Shown here in pieces: positions 28,131 through 36,294 of a stretch of 64,000 nt of DNA. Numbering within the stretch: the first letter of the stretch is position 1; each line of letters opens with the position of its first letter. The stretch covers positions 1,302,001 through 1,366,000 of the forward strand of contig NZ_CP131039.1 in the NCBI RefSeq assembly GCF_030657335.1, written 5' to 3'. The position numbers and the translations under genes were made by a program. The notes below the pieces were generated by a model, which did no database searches, was not told the DNA's origin, and saw nothing but the letters and a program-made list of their open reading frames with translations. Origin of the DNA: Croceibacterium aestuarii. Lineage in GTDB: Bacteria; Pseudomonadota; Alphaproteobacteria; Sphingomonadales; Sphingomonadaceae.

Positions 28131-28958
28131 ATGACCGAATACCAGCACATCACCGGCACCGAGACCGTCCTGCGCGACGGCACCATCAAGCTCCACGGCC
28201 CCGAGGGGTTCGAAGGCATGCGCAAGGCTGGGCGTCTGGCGGCGGAAATCCTCGACGAACTGGCGAGTTTCATCGAGCCCGGCGTCACCACCGGGCAGAT
28301 CGACGATCTCGTGCGCCAGATGACGCTCGACGGCGGCGCGGTCCCGGCGACGATGGGCTATCGCGGCTATGCACATTCGTGCTGCACCTCGATCAACCAC
28401 GTCGTGTGCCACGGCATCCCGGCCGACAAGGCGCTGAAGGACGGCGACATCGTCAACGTCGACGTCACGCCGCTGCTCGACGGCTGGCACGGCGACACCA
28501 GCCGCATGTTCCTCGTCGGCGACGTTTCCCTGAAGGCGCGGCGGCTGGTCGAGGTAACCTACGAATGCCTGATGATCGGCATCGACAAGGCCAAGCCCGG
28601 CGCGCGGCTCGGCGATATCGGCGCGGCGATCCAGAAACATGCCGAGGCGCATCGCTATGGCGTGGTGCGCGAATTCTGCGGCCATGGCCTCGGTCGCCTG
28701 TTCCACGACGCCCCCGAAGTCGTCCACGCCGCCAAGGCCGGGACCGGTCCGGAACTGAAACCCGGCATGTTCATGACCATCGAGCCGATGATCAACCTCG
28801 GCAAACCGTGGGTGAAGCTGCTGAGCGACGGCTGGACCGCGGTGACCCGCGACAAGTCACTGTCGGCGCAGTTCGAACACTCGATCGGGATTACCGAGGA
28901 CGGGAACGAGATCTTCACGGCGAGCCCCAAGGGGCTGGACAAGCCGCCTTACGGCTGA
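28131..28958 (+). CDS. map: Methionine aminopeptidase, type I
   Basis: Removes initiator methionine from nascent proteins. The 275-residue product carries the five metal ligands of the pita-bread fold: two Asp in VNVDVTPLLDGWHGDTSRMF, His in EFCGHGLGRLFH, Glu in TIEPMINLG, and Glu in QFEHSIGITEDG. The substrate His lies in INHVVCHGIP. Another in-frame ATG at 28122 would add three residues (MGS); MTEY at 28131 matches typical relatives. It converges with the low-GC gene that ends at 28979. Confidence 0.95.
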   Translation: MTEYQHITGTETVLRDGTIKLHGPEGFEGMRKAGRLAAEILDELASFIEPGVTTGQIDDLVRQMTLDGGAVPATMGYRGYAHSCCTSINHVVCHGIPADKALKDGDIVNVDVTPLLDGWHGDTSRMFLVGDVSLKARRLVEVTYECLMIGIDKAKPGARLGDIGAAIQKHAEAHRYGVVREFCGHGLGRLFHDAPEVVHAAKAGTGPELKPGMFMTIEPMINLGKPWVKLLSDGWTAVTRDKSLSAQFEHSIGITEDGNEIFTASPKGLDKPPYG

Positions 28959-28978
28959 GGCGAAGGGGACTTACGCTG

Positions 28979-29356
28979 CTAAGGGACGTGAACTGACTTT
29001 ATCTCCCACTTCGATCCGGTCTCCTCAGACAATTTCGCGTGAAGGGTCAGGTCGCTAACTGGCTCCGTAGCGGTTGTAAGGTCTACTAGTCCAAGCCAAT
29101 ACCCATCCATCCAACGGTAAACGGATCGCTCCCAAGTAGCGTCATCTAAGGGCGCCAGTCTGTCTCCATAAGCTGATACATTTGCCGCGATTTGGTTCGC
29201 TATCGAGGTGGAAATTGTCGCGACATCTTTGACGGGATTTTCGACGAGCCTGTAGTCACCGACCACGAAGGCAGCGGCAATCTGCCGAAAGGTATCACGC
29301 CAGAGCTCCGGAATAGGATGCTCCGAGTCATCCTTTTGCATAGGTTTTTCGGCCAC
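28979..29356 (-). CDS. Small low-GC protein (DUF7668-like) joined to the end of ccmAB
   Basis: A 125-residue soluble protein. IPELWRDTFRQIAAAFVVGDYRL, YGDRLAPLDDATWERSVYRWMDG, LVDLTT, SDLTLHAKLSEE and the end KSVHVP follow the pattern of a small family I know as DUF7668 (name from memory, function unknown). The GTG at 29356 directly abuts the ccmB TAG stop and has GAGGG five bases upstream; ATG 29341 is an alternative. Base composition is close to 50% G+C by eye, far below its neighbours, and codon use includes many A/T-ending codons. This suggests recent acquisition. Confidence 0.75.
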   Translation of the reverse strand: MAEKPMQKDDSEHPIPELWRDTFRQIAAAFVVGDYRLVENPVKDVATISTSIANQIAANVSAYGDRLAPLDDATWERSVYRWMDGYWLGLVDLTTATEPVSDLTLHAKLSEETGSKWEIKSVHVP

Positions 29357-30016
29357 CTAACCCTCTCGTGCAGCCCTGATTGCCGCCCCAGCCGCAAACG
29401 GCGTTACCGCGCAAAGCAGCAGGCTGATCGCCGCCGTCAGCGCTATCCCCGCATCGCCGCCGGTCGAGAGCGCACCGGCGCCAAAGATCAACAGTGGCAC
29501 CGCCAGCGGCACCAGTAGCAGCCCGGCGAGCGCGGCTCCGGCGCGCAAGCTCAGGGTCAGCGCGGAAATCATCAGGCCGATCGCGGCGAGGCCCGGCGTG
29601 CCGGCGAGCAGGCCCCACTCGAGCGTGGCGACGGTCTCGCCCGGAAGGCCGAGCAATGCGGCGGCGGGCAGGGTGGCGAGCATCAGCGGCGGGCCGAAGC
29701 TGAGCCAGTGCGAGACGAGGCGCACCGCGGCGATCGCCTCTTCGGAAATGCCGCGCAGCGCGAACTGGTCGAGGAAGCCCTGCTCGAAATCGGGCGCGAA
29801 CAGGCGGTCGAGCGGCAGGATCGCCGCGAGCAGGGCGGCGACCCAGACGATTCCGCCGCCGGCGCGCGCCAGCAGCACCGGGTCCGGCCCGACGGCGAAG
29901 GGAAACAGCATCGCCACCGCGAGGAAGAACAGCACCGGCAGCACCGCGCCGCCGCGCCGTCCGCCGCCGAAGGCCAGCGCGAGGTCACGCCGAAGCAGGG
30001 CGAGGAGAGGGCTCAC
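29357..30016 (-). CDS. ccmB: Heme exporter membrane subunit CcmB
   Basis: Membrane subunit of the CcmABCD complex that handles heme for cytochrome c maturation. The 219-residue product begins (M)SPLLALLRRDLALAFGGG and has six hydrophobic segments. It carries the conserved LDRLFAPDFEQGFLDQFAL and GTPGLAAIGLMISALTLSLRAG blocks. The GTG overlaps the ccmA stop (GTGA). ccmC and the remaining ccm genes are not in the window. Instead, a low-GC gene follows immediately. Confidence 0.93.
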   Translation of the reverse strand: MSPLLALLRRDLALAFGGGRRGGAVLPVLFFLAVAMLFPFAVGPDPVLLARAGGGIVWVAALLAAILPLDRLFAPDFEQGFLDQFALRGISEEAIAAVRLVSHWLSFGPPLMLATLPAAALLGLPGETVATLEWGLLAGTPGLAAIGLMISALTLSLRAGAALAGLLLVPLAVPLLIFGAGALSTGGDAGIALTAAISLLLCAVTPFAAGAAIRAAREG

Positions 30017-30579
30017 GGCGCGTAGTCCAGGATGTCGATGGTCTGCAGGCCTTCGAGACCGAACGGCTGGTGCGAGGCGATCAGAGCGAGGCCGCCCTTG
30101 TAGCAGTGCGCGGCCACCTGCCCGACCAGCGATGCGGCTGCGGATACGTCCAGCCCGTTGAGCGGCTCGTCGAGCAGCCACAGGCCGCCCGGGCGCGGCG
30201 CCGATTGCACGATCGCCGCGCGCTTGCGCTGGCCGGTCGAGAGGTAGCGCACCGGCACCTCGACCAGTGGGGCGAGCGTGCCGGTGTCATGCGCGCCGTC
30301 GATCCGCTCCCAGAAGGCCAGCGCCTTGCCCAGCGGCAGGTGCTCGTCGAGCGGCAGGTTGCCGTCGAGCAGCGCCCTCGGACCTTGCCAATCCACGGTT
30401 CCGGCAAACGGCCGCAGCAGTCCGGCAACGATCCGCAGCAGGCTCGACTTGCCCGTGCCGTTGGCGCCGCGCACCTGCAGCGCCCCACCCGGCGCAAGCT
30501 GGAACGACAACCCGCGAAACAGTACCCGGTCGCCGCGGCGGCAGGCGAGGTCGCTGACTGTGAGGTGGGCCCCTTCCAT
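30013..30579 (-). CDS. ccmA: Heme exporter ATP-binding subunit CcmA
   Basis: ABC ATPase of the cytochrome c maturation system, 188 residues. Walker A is GANGTGKSSLL, the ABC signature is YLSTGQRKRAAI, and Walker B is LWLLDEPLNGLD, followed by the H-loop in IASHQPF. Its small size is normal for CcmA. ATG 30579 (MEGAHLTVSDLACRRGDRV) is chosen as the family-like start although the frame is open further upstream. It is divergent from phhB with 96 bp between, and coupled to ccmB downstream. Confidence 0.94.
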   Translation of the reverse strand: MEGAHLTVSDLACRRGDRVLFRGLSFQLAPGGALQVRGANGTGKSSLLRIVAGLLRPFAGTVDWQGPRALLDGNLPLDEHLPLGKALAFWERIDGAHDTGTLAPLVEVPVRYLSTGQRKRAAIVQSAPRPGGLWLLDEPLNGLDVSAAASLVGQVAAHCYKGGLALIASHQPFGLEGLQTIDILDYAP

Positions 30580-30675
30580 CGCCGCGAGCGTTAGGCCAAG
30601 GAACCGCCAGCGACAATCCTTCGACCCCTGCTTTCGCAGGGGCGGGCAGGCGCAGGACGAGCAGGAGCGAGACAC

Positions 30676-30966
30676 ATGGCCGTAGCCGAACTGACCGAGA
30701 CGGAACGCGAGAGATTGCTCGAAGCCCACGGCGCGTGGTCGCTGGCGCGCGAGGGCAAGGCGATCGAGCGGCATTTCAAGTTCGCCGATTTCAGCGAGGC
30801 CTTTGGCTTCATGACCCGCGTCGCTTTGCTAGCTGAAAAGCACGACCACCACCCCGAGTGGTTCAACGTCTACAACCGGGTCGAGATCACCCTGACGACG
30901 CACGACGCCGGCGGTCTCTCGGCCCGGGACGCCCGGATGGCCGAGGCGATCGACGCGCTGGTCTAG
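30676..30966 (+). CDS. phhB: 4a-hydroxytetrahydrobiopterin dehydratase (pterin carbinolamine dehydratase)
   Basis: A 96-residue enzyme that regenerates the pterin cofactor of aromatic amino acid hydroxylases. The active-site histidines are in [19 protein letters not shown], and the C-terminal [20 protein letters not shown] is typical. No hydroxylase gene is nearby; stand-alone homologues are common and may act in molybdopterin or other pterin repair. Its TAG stop overlaps the stop of the convergent dehydrogenase gene within the palindrome CTAG. Confidence 0.92.
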   Translation: MAVAELTETERERLLEAHGAWSLAREGKAIERHFKFADFSEAFGFMTRVALLAEKHDHHPEWFNVYNRVEITLTTHDAGGLSARDARMAEAIDALV

Positions 30967-31781
30967 CGCCCGCTGACCTTGTCGTGCGCCTGGGCCAGCA
31001 GCCGGGCGCGCTTCTTGAGGGTGCCGGGCATCCATTTGGCGATGAAGCTCAGCTTGCGTGCGGTCTTGCCGACCAGGTGGTGGGTCTGCTCGCTGCTCAT
31101 CGCGGCATAGGCCGTGTCGGCCACGACTTCGACCGCGGTGAACTCCAGCCCGGCCTCGACCACGGTATCGCGGATCTTGACGTTGCGGGTGCGGTTGGGC
31201 GGGTTCTGCAACAGCGGCGTGTCGATGAAGCTGGGCATCAGGCTGCGGACCCGGATGCCGTGGACCGCCCATTCGGCGTCCAGCGATTCGGTCAGCGAAC
31301 GCACCGCGGCCTTGGTCGCGCCGTAGAGGCTCTGGTTGGCCATGCCGTGCAGCGCCGCGGCGCTGGCGGTGTTGATCAAGGTCGAACCCGGCGCGGTTTC
31401 CTTGAGCCAGGGCAGGGCGGCCTGCGCGCCGTAGACGACCCCGGCGAAGTTCACCGCGATGATCCGGTCGATCTCCTCGAGCGTGTATTCCTCGAGCGCG
31501 CCGCCGAGCGAGATACCGGCGTTGTTGACGACGCAGTCGATCCGCCCGCCGGCGGCGCGTGCGGCGATGCGGAGCGCCTCGTCCCACGCCTCGCGATCCG
31601 ACACGTCGAGCTTGTGGCTGTAGGAGAAGCCGCCGGGCATGCCCGCGACGGTTTCCTCCATGCCTTTCTCGTTCACGTCGGCGAGGGCGACGAACCAGCC
31701 CTCGTGCGCGTATTTCTGCGCGATGGCCCGGCCTATGCCGGATCCCGCGCCGGTGACGAAAACCGCCTTGCGAAGCGCCAT
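30963..31781 (-). CDS. Short-chain dehydrogenase/reductase
   Basis: A 272-residue classical SDR with the nucleotide-binding motif [12 protein letters not shown] (residues 9-20), [12 protein letters not shown], and the catalytic Ser in [10 protein letters not shown] followed by YGATKAAV. The C-terminal region [25 protein letters not shown] is basic and may be membrane-associated. The substrate is not predictable. ATG 31781 has GGGAGAG upstream. It lies 34 bp downstream of the S9 peptidase gene in the same direction, so the two are likely cotranscribed. Confidence 0.9.
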   Translation of the reverse strand: MALRKAVFVTGAGSGIGRAIAQKYAHEGWFVALADVNEKGMEETVAGMPGGFSYSHKLDVSDREAWDEALRIAARAAGGRIDCVVNNAGISLGGALEEYTLEEIDRIIAVNFAGVVYGAQAALPWLKETAPGSTLINTASAAALHGMANQSLYGATKAAVRSLTESLDAEWAVHGIRVRSLMPSFIDTPLLQNPPNRTRNVKIRDTVVEAGLEFTAVEVVADTAYAAMSSEQTHHLVGKTARKLSFIAKWMPGTLKKRARLLAQAHDKVSGR

Positions 31782-31815
31782 GCGCTCTCTCCCTCTCGAT
31801 GCGCGGGAATAGGCG

Positions 31816-33777
31816 TCAGGCCTCGGCCGCTTCAAGCCCCTTCACGTGGTCCTTGCCGGTGCGGATCTCGGCGGTCGATTTTTCAAGCGTCGCGCCGACG
31901 GGTTCGGCCCGGCCGCCCAGGCATTCGGCGAGGAAGTTCTCGGTGATCGCGCTGAAGGCGATGTTGTTTTCCGGGCGGGCGAACCCGTGCCCTTCGTCGG
32001 GAAAGACGACGTAAGTGACCGGGATTCCGTCGCGCTCCATCGCCTCGACGATCTGGTCGCTCTCGCTCTGCTTCACCCGCGGGTCGTTGGCCCCCTGCGC
32101 GATCAGCAGCGGGCGGCAGATGTCTTTTGCGCGGTAGAGCGGACTGCGGTCCTTGAGCAGCTGCAGGCCGTCGGGCGTTTCGGGATTGCCCATCCGCTGG
32201 TGGAACTGCTTGACCAGCGGCTTCCAGTACGGCGGGATCGTCTCGAGCAGGGTTTCGAGGTTCGAGGGGCCGACGATGTCGACCCCGCAGGCGAACACCT
32301 CGGGGGTGAACGCGAGGCCGACCAGCGTCGCATAGCCGCCATAGCTGCCGCCCATGATCGCCACCTTGTCGCGCGCGGCGATCCCTTCGGCGACGGCCCA
32401 CTCGACAGCGTCGATCAGGTCGTCGTGCATCTTGCCGGCCCATTCAAGGTTGGCCGCGTTGACGAAGCCTTTGCCGAACCCGGTCGAGCCGCGGTAATTG
32501 ACGCTCAGCACGGCGTAGCCGCGGTTGGCGAGCCACTGGTGCCCCGGGTTGAAGCCATAGGCGTCGCGCGCCCAGGGGCCGCCGTGGACCAGCAGCACCA
32601 ACGGCACCGGCGCATCGGGCTTGCCGTCCTGGTCCGAATCGGTGCCCGGCGGAAGGGTCAGAAAGCTCGGAAGGGTCAGTCCGTCGCGGCTGGGAATTTC
32701 GCGCGGATACATCGCGACGAGCGGCGCGCCCTCGAGCTCGGGTCGGGTCACGTAGAACTCTTCCAGCGTCCCCGCCTTGCGGTCGTAGATGAAGGTGCGG
32801 CTGGGCGCGGTCAGTGGGTCGTTGCCCACGATCCAGACGTCGTCCTCCTCGGTGCGCGATTGGACCGCGAAATCGCCCGGCAGCTTCTCGCGCAGGAAGT
32901 CGAGCGAGGCGCCGATGCCTGCGTCGATCGCGTGCCATTCGCGGCGCAGGTAATTGGCCGACCAGGCCTGCACCACGCCGGTCTTGGTGTCGCGCAGGGT
33001 GCCGCCGATGTCGGCCTTGTCGTGCTCGGCCAGCACGGTGCGTTCGCCGCTGGCCACGTCCTCGGCCACCAGCGCCGCGCGGTCGCGGCCGTGGCTGTCG
33101 ATCCAGTAGAGAATGCTGCCGTCCGCGGTGAAGCCGGCAGGAGCCGTGGTCAGCGAATCTTCGAGGCCGGTACTGGCGAAGGGTGCGTCCTCGACCTTGC
33201 CGTCCACCACCTTGAAAAAGTCGCTGCCGCCCTCGGCGTTCTGACGCATGGCCAGCCTCAGCACCAGTTCGTCGTCGGCCATGAAGCCGGCGTAGCTGTC
33301 CTCGTTGCGCAGCTTTTCGGTCAAGGCGCCGGTGTTCACGTCGAGCAGGTGGACGTCGAACATCGAGGGGTCGCGGTTGTTGAGTCCGACGAGGATCTTG
33401 TCCTTGTGCTCGTGCGAGGCGCCGACGATCTGCACGCGGGTGTCCTCGAACGGGGTCAGCGCCGTCTCCTCGCCGCTTGCCACGTCGACGCGGTAGAGCA
33501 GGAAGTTCTCGTCGCCCGCCTTGTCCTGCACGTAGAGCAGGCTCTTGCTGTCGCCGGCCCAGAAATACTGCCGGATGGGGCGATCGGTCGCAGCGGTCAT
33601 CGCCTTGGCCTCGTCGGGGCTGGCCTTGGGCGCCATCCACACGTTGAGCACGCCGTCGCGCGGGGCCAGCCAACTCAGCCACTTGCCGTCGGGACTGATC
33701 TGGCCGCCGGCCCGGGTCGGGTTGCCGTACAGGTCGTCGCGCGGGATCAGCGGGAAATCGGCAAGGCTCTGGGTCAT
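31816..33777 (-). CDS. S9 family prolyl oligopeptidase-type serine peptidase
   Basis: A 653-residue peptidase with an N-terminal beta-propeller (about 1-390, with RAGGQISPDGKWLSWLAPRDG and other blade signatures) and a C-terminal alpha/beta hydrolase domain. The catalytic triad contexts are Ser in MGGSYGGYATLVG, Asp in QGANDPRVKQSES and His in PDEGHGFARPEN. No signal peptide is visible, so a cytoplasmic role in oligopeptide breakdown is inferred. A promoter-like pair and several palindromes lie in the long upstream region. Confidence 0.93.
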   Translation of the reverse strand: MTQSLADFPLIPRDDLYGNPTRAGGQISPDGKWLSWLAPRDGVLNVWMAPKASPDEAKAMTAATDRPIRQYFWAGDSKSLLYVQDKAGDENFLLYRVDVASGEETALTPFEDTRVQIVGASHEHKDKILVGLNNRDPSMFDVHLLDVNTGALTEKLRNEDSYAGFMADDELVLRLAMRQNAEGGSDFFKVVDGKVEDAPFASTGLEDSLTTAPAGFTADGSILYWIDSHGRDRAALVAEDVASGERTVLAEHDKADIGGTLRDTKTGVVQAWSANYLRREWHAIDAGIGASLDFLREKLPGDFAVQSRTEEDDVWIVGNDPLTAPSRTFIYDRKAGTLEEFYVTRPELEGAPLVAMYPREIPSRDGLTLPSFLTLPPGTDSDQDGKPDAPVPLVLLVHGGPWARDAYGFNPGHQWLANRGYAVLSVNYRGSTGFGKGFVNAANLEWAGKMHDDLIDAVEWAVAEGIAARDKVAIMGGSYGGYATLVGLAFTPEVFACGVDIVGPSNLETLLETIPPYWKPLVKQFHQRMGNPETPDGLQLLKDRSPLYRAKDICRPLLIAQGANDPRVKQSESDQIVEAMERDGIPVTYVVFPDEGHGFARPENNIAFSAITENFLAECLGGRAEPVGATLEKSTAEIRTGKDHVKGLEAAEA

Positions 33778-33847
33778 GGCATTCTCTCAGGGTTGGATGG
33801 TCCGGATATGCGCCGAGATGGTGCCTCGCGGTCCGGTTGCAAGCTGT

Positions 33848-33876
33848 GTTGTATGCCTAATACACGAAGCCGACAA
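33848..33876 (-). promoter_or_regulatory. Candidate promoter of the S9 peptidase gene with overlapping palindrome
   Basis: Minus strand: TTGTCG (33876-33871), a 17-base spacer, and TACAAC (33853-33848), about 70 bases before the ATG. The perfect inverted repeat TGTAT-N5-ATACA (33850-33864) lies over the spacer and -10 element, a position typical of repressor operators. GntR-type (YtrA-like) regulators use sites of this shape, but no such regulator is encoded here. Confidence 0.4.
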
Positions 33877-33901
33877 GCGGGCGCGAAGAGGCCGGGGCGC
33901 A

Positions 33902-33928
33902 GGGTTACCAAGTTTACAGGTGTAACCC
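33902..33928. promoter_or_regulatory. Nested palindromes GGGTTAC/GTAACCC and TTACA-GG-TGTAA
   Basis: GGGTTAC (33902-33908) pairs with GTAACCC (33922-33928). Inside this lies the 12-base perfect palindrome-like TTACAGGTGTAA (33914-33925), with arms TTACA and TGTAA. TACA-N2-TGTA is the operator form of BlaI/MecI/CopY regulators. Position is about 140 bases upstream of the S9 peptidase start. Which regulator binds is unknown. Confidence 0.4.
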
Positions 33929-34202
33929 GCAGCCGGGTCCATCAAAATCGTTGTATTTCAACGGCATGGACGGTGCAGGGTGACGGATACGGAGGATGAC
34001 ACATGCGGGGGGCGGAACAAAATCTTGCTGCCCGGCCGAGCGACTGCGGACCGGGGCGACGGCGGGCGGCGAACGGCGGAGCGAGGGGCGTGTGTCATCG
34101 GCACGAACCTAGGCACCTTGCAGCCTTGTAGGAAAGGACTTTTGTCGATCCGCCCACCGGCGGGATAGCCCCCTGCCGGGAAGGGACCTTCGCGGCGGCA
34201 GG

Positions 34203-34820
34203 CTACAACGCCGCGTTGTTGTAGCAGTGCCAGGTGAGGATCGCGACGGCCCCGCGGTGCGGGCTCCAGGGCTCGGCCAGCGCGCGGACCTGCTTCTCGC
34301 TGGGCCGTTCCTCCAGCCCGAGGATCTTGCCGATGCCGGCCTGCACGGCGAGGTCGCCGGCCGGCCAGATGTCGGGCCTTCCTTCTGCGAAGAGCAGGTA
34401 AATTTCCGCCGACCAGCGGCCGATCCCCTTGATGCGGACCAGTTCGGCGATCGCTTCCTCGTCATCGGCCGGCAGGTTGTCGAGGTCGAGCTCGCCGCTG
34501 GCGACGAGTTCGCACAGCGAGCGGGCATAACCCTGCTTCTGGCGCGACAGGCCGCAGGCGCGCAGCGCGTCGTAATCGCGCGCGAGCAGTTCGCTGGCGA
34601 GCATTTCCTCGCCCAGCTCGGCCTCGAGCTTGCGCCACATGCTCGAGGCCGCGGCGACGCTGACCTGCTGGCCGACGATGGTCCGCAGCAGGGTGCGGTA
34701 GCCGCGGTCGCGGATGCGGGGTTCGGGGTGTCCGGCGAGGTCGAGCGCGCGGGCGATCGCCGGTTCGCGCTCGGCGACGACGCGCAATCCTTCTCGCAGC
34801 TGCTGCGCGCTCAGTCCCAT
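34203..34820 (-). CDS. DNA-3-methyladenine glycosylase II (HhH-GPD family)
   Basis: Base-excision repair glycosylase removing alkylated purines (205 residues). It has [19 protein letters not shown], the helix-hairpin-helix [19 protein letters not shown], and the catalytic aspartate in [12 protein letters not shown]. The N-terminal TBP-like domain of E. coli AlkA is absent, as in many shorter relatives. ATG 34820 is preferred because GGAG stands six bases upstream; an in-frame TTG at 34838 would add six residues. It is divergent from the ferredoxin gene. Confidence 0.92.
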   Translation of the reverse strand: MGLSAQQLREGLRVVAEREPAIARALDLAGHPEPRIRDRGYRTLLRTIVGQQVSVAAASSMWRKLEAELGEEMLASELLARDYDALRACGLSRQKQGYARSLCELVASGELDLDNLPADDEEAIAELVRIKGIGRWSAEIYLLFAEGRPDIWPAGDLAVQAGIGKILGLEERPSEKQVRALAEPWSPHRGAVAILTWHCYNNAAL

Positions 34821-34894
34821 TTGCACTCCGCTTGCCAAGTCAGGCGGGATTGCCTAGCAGCCGCGCCGGTCAAGGCCAGAGGAAAGCGAACGCA

Positions 34895-35212
34895 ATGCCC
34901 AAGCTGACAGTCGTGAACCGCGCCGGCGAGGAAAAGACCGTCGAAGTCGGCAACGGTCTGACGGTGATGGAATCGATCCGCGACAACGGCTTCGACGAAC
35001 TGCTGGCGCTGTGCGGCGGTTGCTGTTCGTGCGCGACGTGCCACGTCCATGTCGACCCGGCGTTTTTCGACAAGCTTCCGCCGATCAGCGAGGACGAGGA
35101 CGACCTGCTCGACTCCAGCGACCACCGCGACGAATACTCGCGCCTGTCGTGTCAAATTCCTTTCACGCCCGACCTCGACGGGCTCAAGGTGCGGATCGCC
35201 GAAGAAGACTGA
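34895..35212 (+). CDS. [2Fe-2S] ferredoxin, adrenodoxin/putidaredoxin type
   Basis: A 105-residue electron carrier. The cluster ligands follow the vertebrate-type spacing C-X5-C-X2-C ... C: C40, C46 and C49 in [16 protein letters not shown], and C86 in LSCQIPF. Two extra cysteines (C43, C44) sit in the loop. Such ferredoxins donate electrons to cytochromes P450 or to Fe-S assembly, and no partner gene is adjacent. The start [14 protein letters not shown] fits family members. cysK follows after 61 bp. Confidence 0.93.
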   Translation: MPKLTVVNRAGEEKTVEVGNGLTVMESIRDNGFDELLALCGGCCSCATCHVHVDPAFFDKLPPISEDEDDLLDSSDHRDEYSRLSCQIPFTPDLDGLKVRIAEED

Positions 35213-35273
35213 TTTCACGGGCAACAAGCGCAATTGCGTTGCGGCCTGGCGGTGCGCCCCCTAGTTCGTAACC

Positions 35274-36275
35274 ATGACGGCGCTGCGCACTCTTACCAAC
35301 ACGCTCGATCTCATCGGTAACACGCCTCTCGTCCTGCTCAAGGGTCCGAGCGAGGCCGCCGGCTGCGAGATCTGGGGCAAGTGCGAATTCATGAACCCCG
35401 GCGCTTCGGTCAAGGACCGGGCGGCGCTGTGGATCGTGCGCGATGCCGAGGAAAAGGGCGAGCTGAGGCCCGGCGGCACCATCGTCGAAGGGACCGCGGG
35501 CAATACCGGGATCGGCCTTGCGCTGGTCGCCAATGCGCTCGGCTACAAATCGGTCATCGTCATGCCCGACAATCAGTCGAAGGAGAAGATGGACACCTTG
35601 CGCGCGCTCGGCGCGGAGCTCGTGACCGTCCCGCCGACCAAGTTCGCCGATTGCAACCACTTCGTCCACACCAGCCGCCGCCTGGCCGAGGAAACCGAGG
35701 GAGCGGTCTGGGCGAACCAGTTCGACAATGTCGCCAATCGCCGGGCGCACCTCGAAGGCACCGCACCGGAAATCTGGGAGCAAGTCGAGGGGCGGATCGA
35801 CGGCTTCACCTGCGCGGTGGGCACTGGCGGCACGCTGGCCGGCACCGCGATGGGTCTCAAGGAACGCGACGAGAAGGTCACCATCGCGCTGACCGATCCC
35901 TACGGCGCGGCGCTGTACAACTATTACGCCCACGGCGAACTGAAGTCGGAGGGCAGCTCGGTCGCCGAAGGCATCGGGCAGGGGCGGATCACCGCCAATC
36001 TCGAAGGCGCGCCGATCGATACCCAGTTCCGCATTTCCGACGTCGAGGGGCTCGAATGGGTCGGCCGGCTGCTGCGCGAGGAGGGGCTCTGCCTCGGCCT
36101 GTCGAGCGGGATCAACGTCGCCGGTGCGGTCGCGCTGGGCCGGAAGCTCGGCAAGGGCAGCCGGGTGGCGACGATCCTGTGCGATACCGGGTTCCGCTAT
36201 CTTTCCTCGCTCTACTCGGCGGAATGGCTCGAGTCGAAGAACCTGCCGGTTTTCGACTGGCTGCGTTCATCTTGA
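35274..36275 (+). CDS. cysK: Cysteine synthase A (O-acetylserine sulfhydrylase)
   Basis: PLP enzyme making cysteine from O-acetylserine and sulfide (333 residues). PLP Lys47 lies in NPGASVKDRAA, the substrate loop is EGTAGNTGIGLAL, and the phosphate-binding loop is GTGGTLAG. DTGFRYLSSLYSAEWL is the conserved C-terminal block. Its best resemblance is to the CysK form common in alphaproteobacteria. A related cystathionine-beta-synthase-like activity cannot be excluded from sequence. It is followed closely by two small envelope genes on the same strand. Confidence 0.94.
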   Translation: MTALRTLTNTLDLIGNTPLVLLKGPSEAAGCEIWGKCEFMNPGASVKDRAALWIVRDAEEKGELRPGGTIVEGTAGNTGIGLALVANALGYKSVIVMPDNQSKEKMDTLRALGAELVTVPPTKFADCNHFVHTSRRLAEETEGAVWANQFDNVANRRAHLEGTAPEIWEQVEGRIDGFTCAVGTGGTLAGTAMGLKERDEKVTIALTDPYGAALYNYYAHGELKSEGSSVAEGIGQGRITANLEGAPIDTQFRISDVEGLEWVGRLLREEGLCLGLSSGINVAGAVALGRKLGKGSRVATILCDTGFRYLSSLYSAEWLESKNLPVFDWLRSS

Positions 36276-36294
36276 AGCGCTAAACTCCGCGGCG

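Larger units (their letters stand above)
33778..34202. other. 425 bp intergenic region with operator-like palindromes
   Basis: This is the longest gene-poor stretch of the window, between the starts of the S9 peptidase (minus) and the end of the DNA glycosylase gene (minus). It holds a promoter-like pair for the S9 gene and palindromes at 33850-33864 and 33902-33928. It also holds one weak short open frame (34003-34131, 42 codons, Arg/Gly-rich, GGAGG seven bases before the ATG). I see no clear RNA gene or terminator with a T tract. Confidence 0.6.

Noticed and set aside
28979-29356. Integrated element or prophage remnant around the low-GC gene
   Set aside because: Only a single gene is low in G+C. 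There is no integrase, tRNA end, direct repeat or transposase nearby.
29357-30579. A complete cytochrome c maturation cluster
   Set aside because: Only ccmA and ccmB are present. ccmC-ccmI are not in the window.
31846-33999. 717-codon plus-strand open frame opposite the S9 peptidase
   Set aside because: Antisense shadow of a gene with an intact catalytic triad. The translation is Val/Gly/Arg-rich without domains.
33980-34168. 62-codon GTG frame in the long intergenic region
   Set aside because: No ribosome site, no conserved features, and it overlaps the better-supported 34003 frame in another phase.
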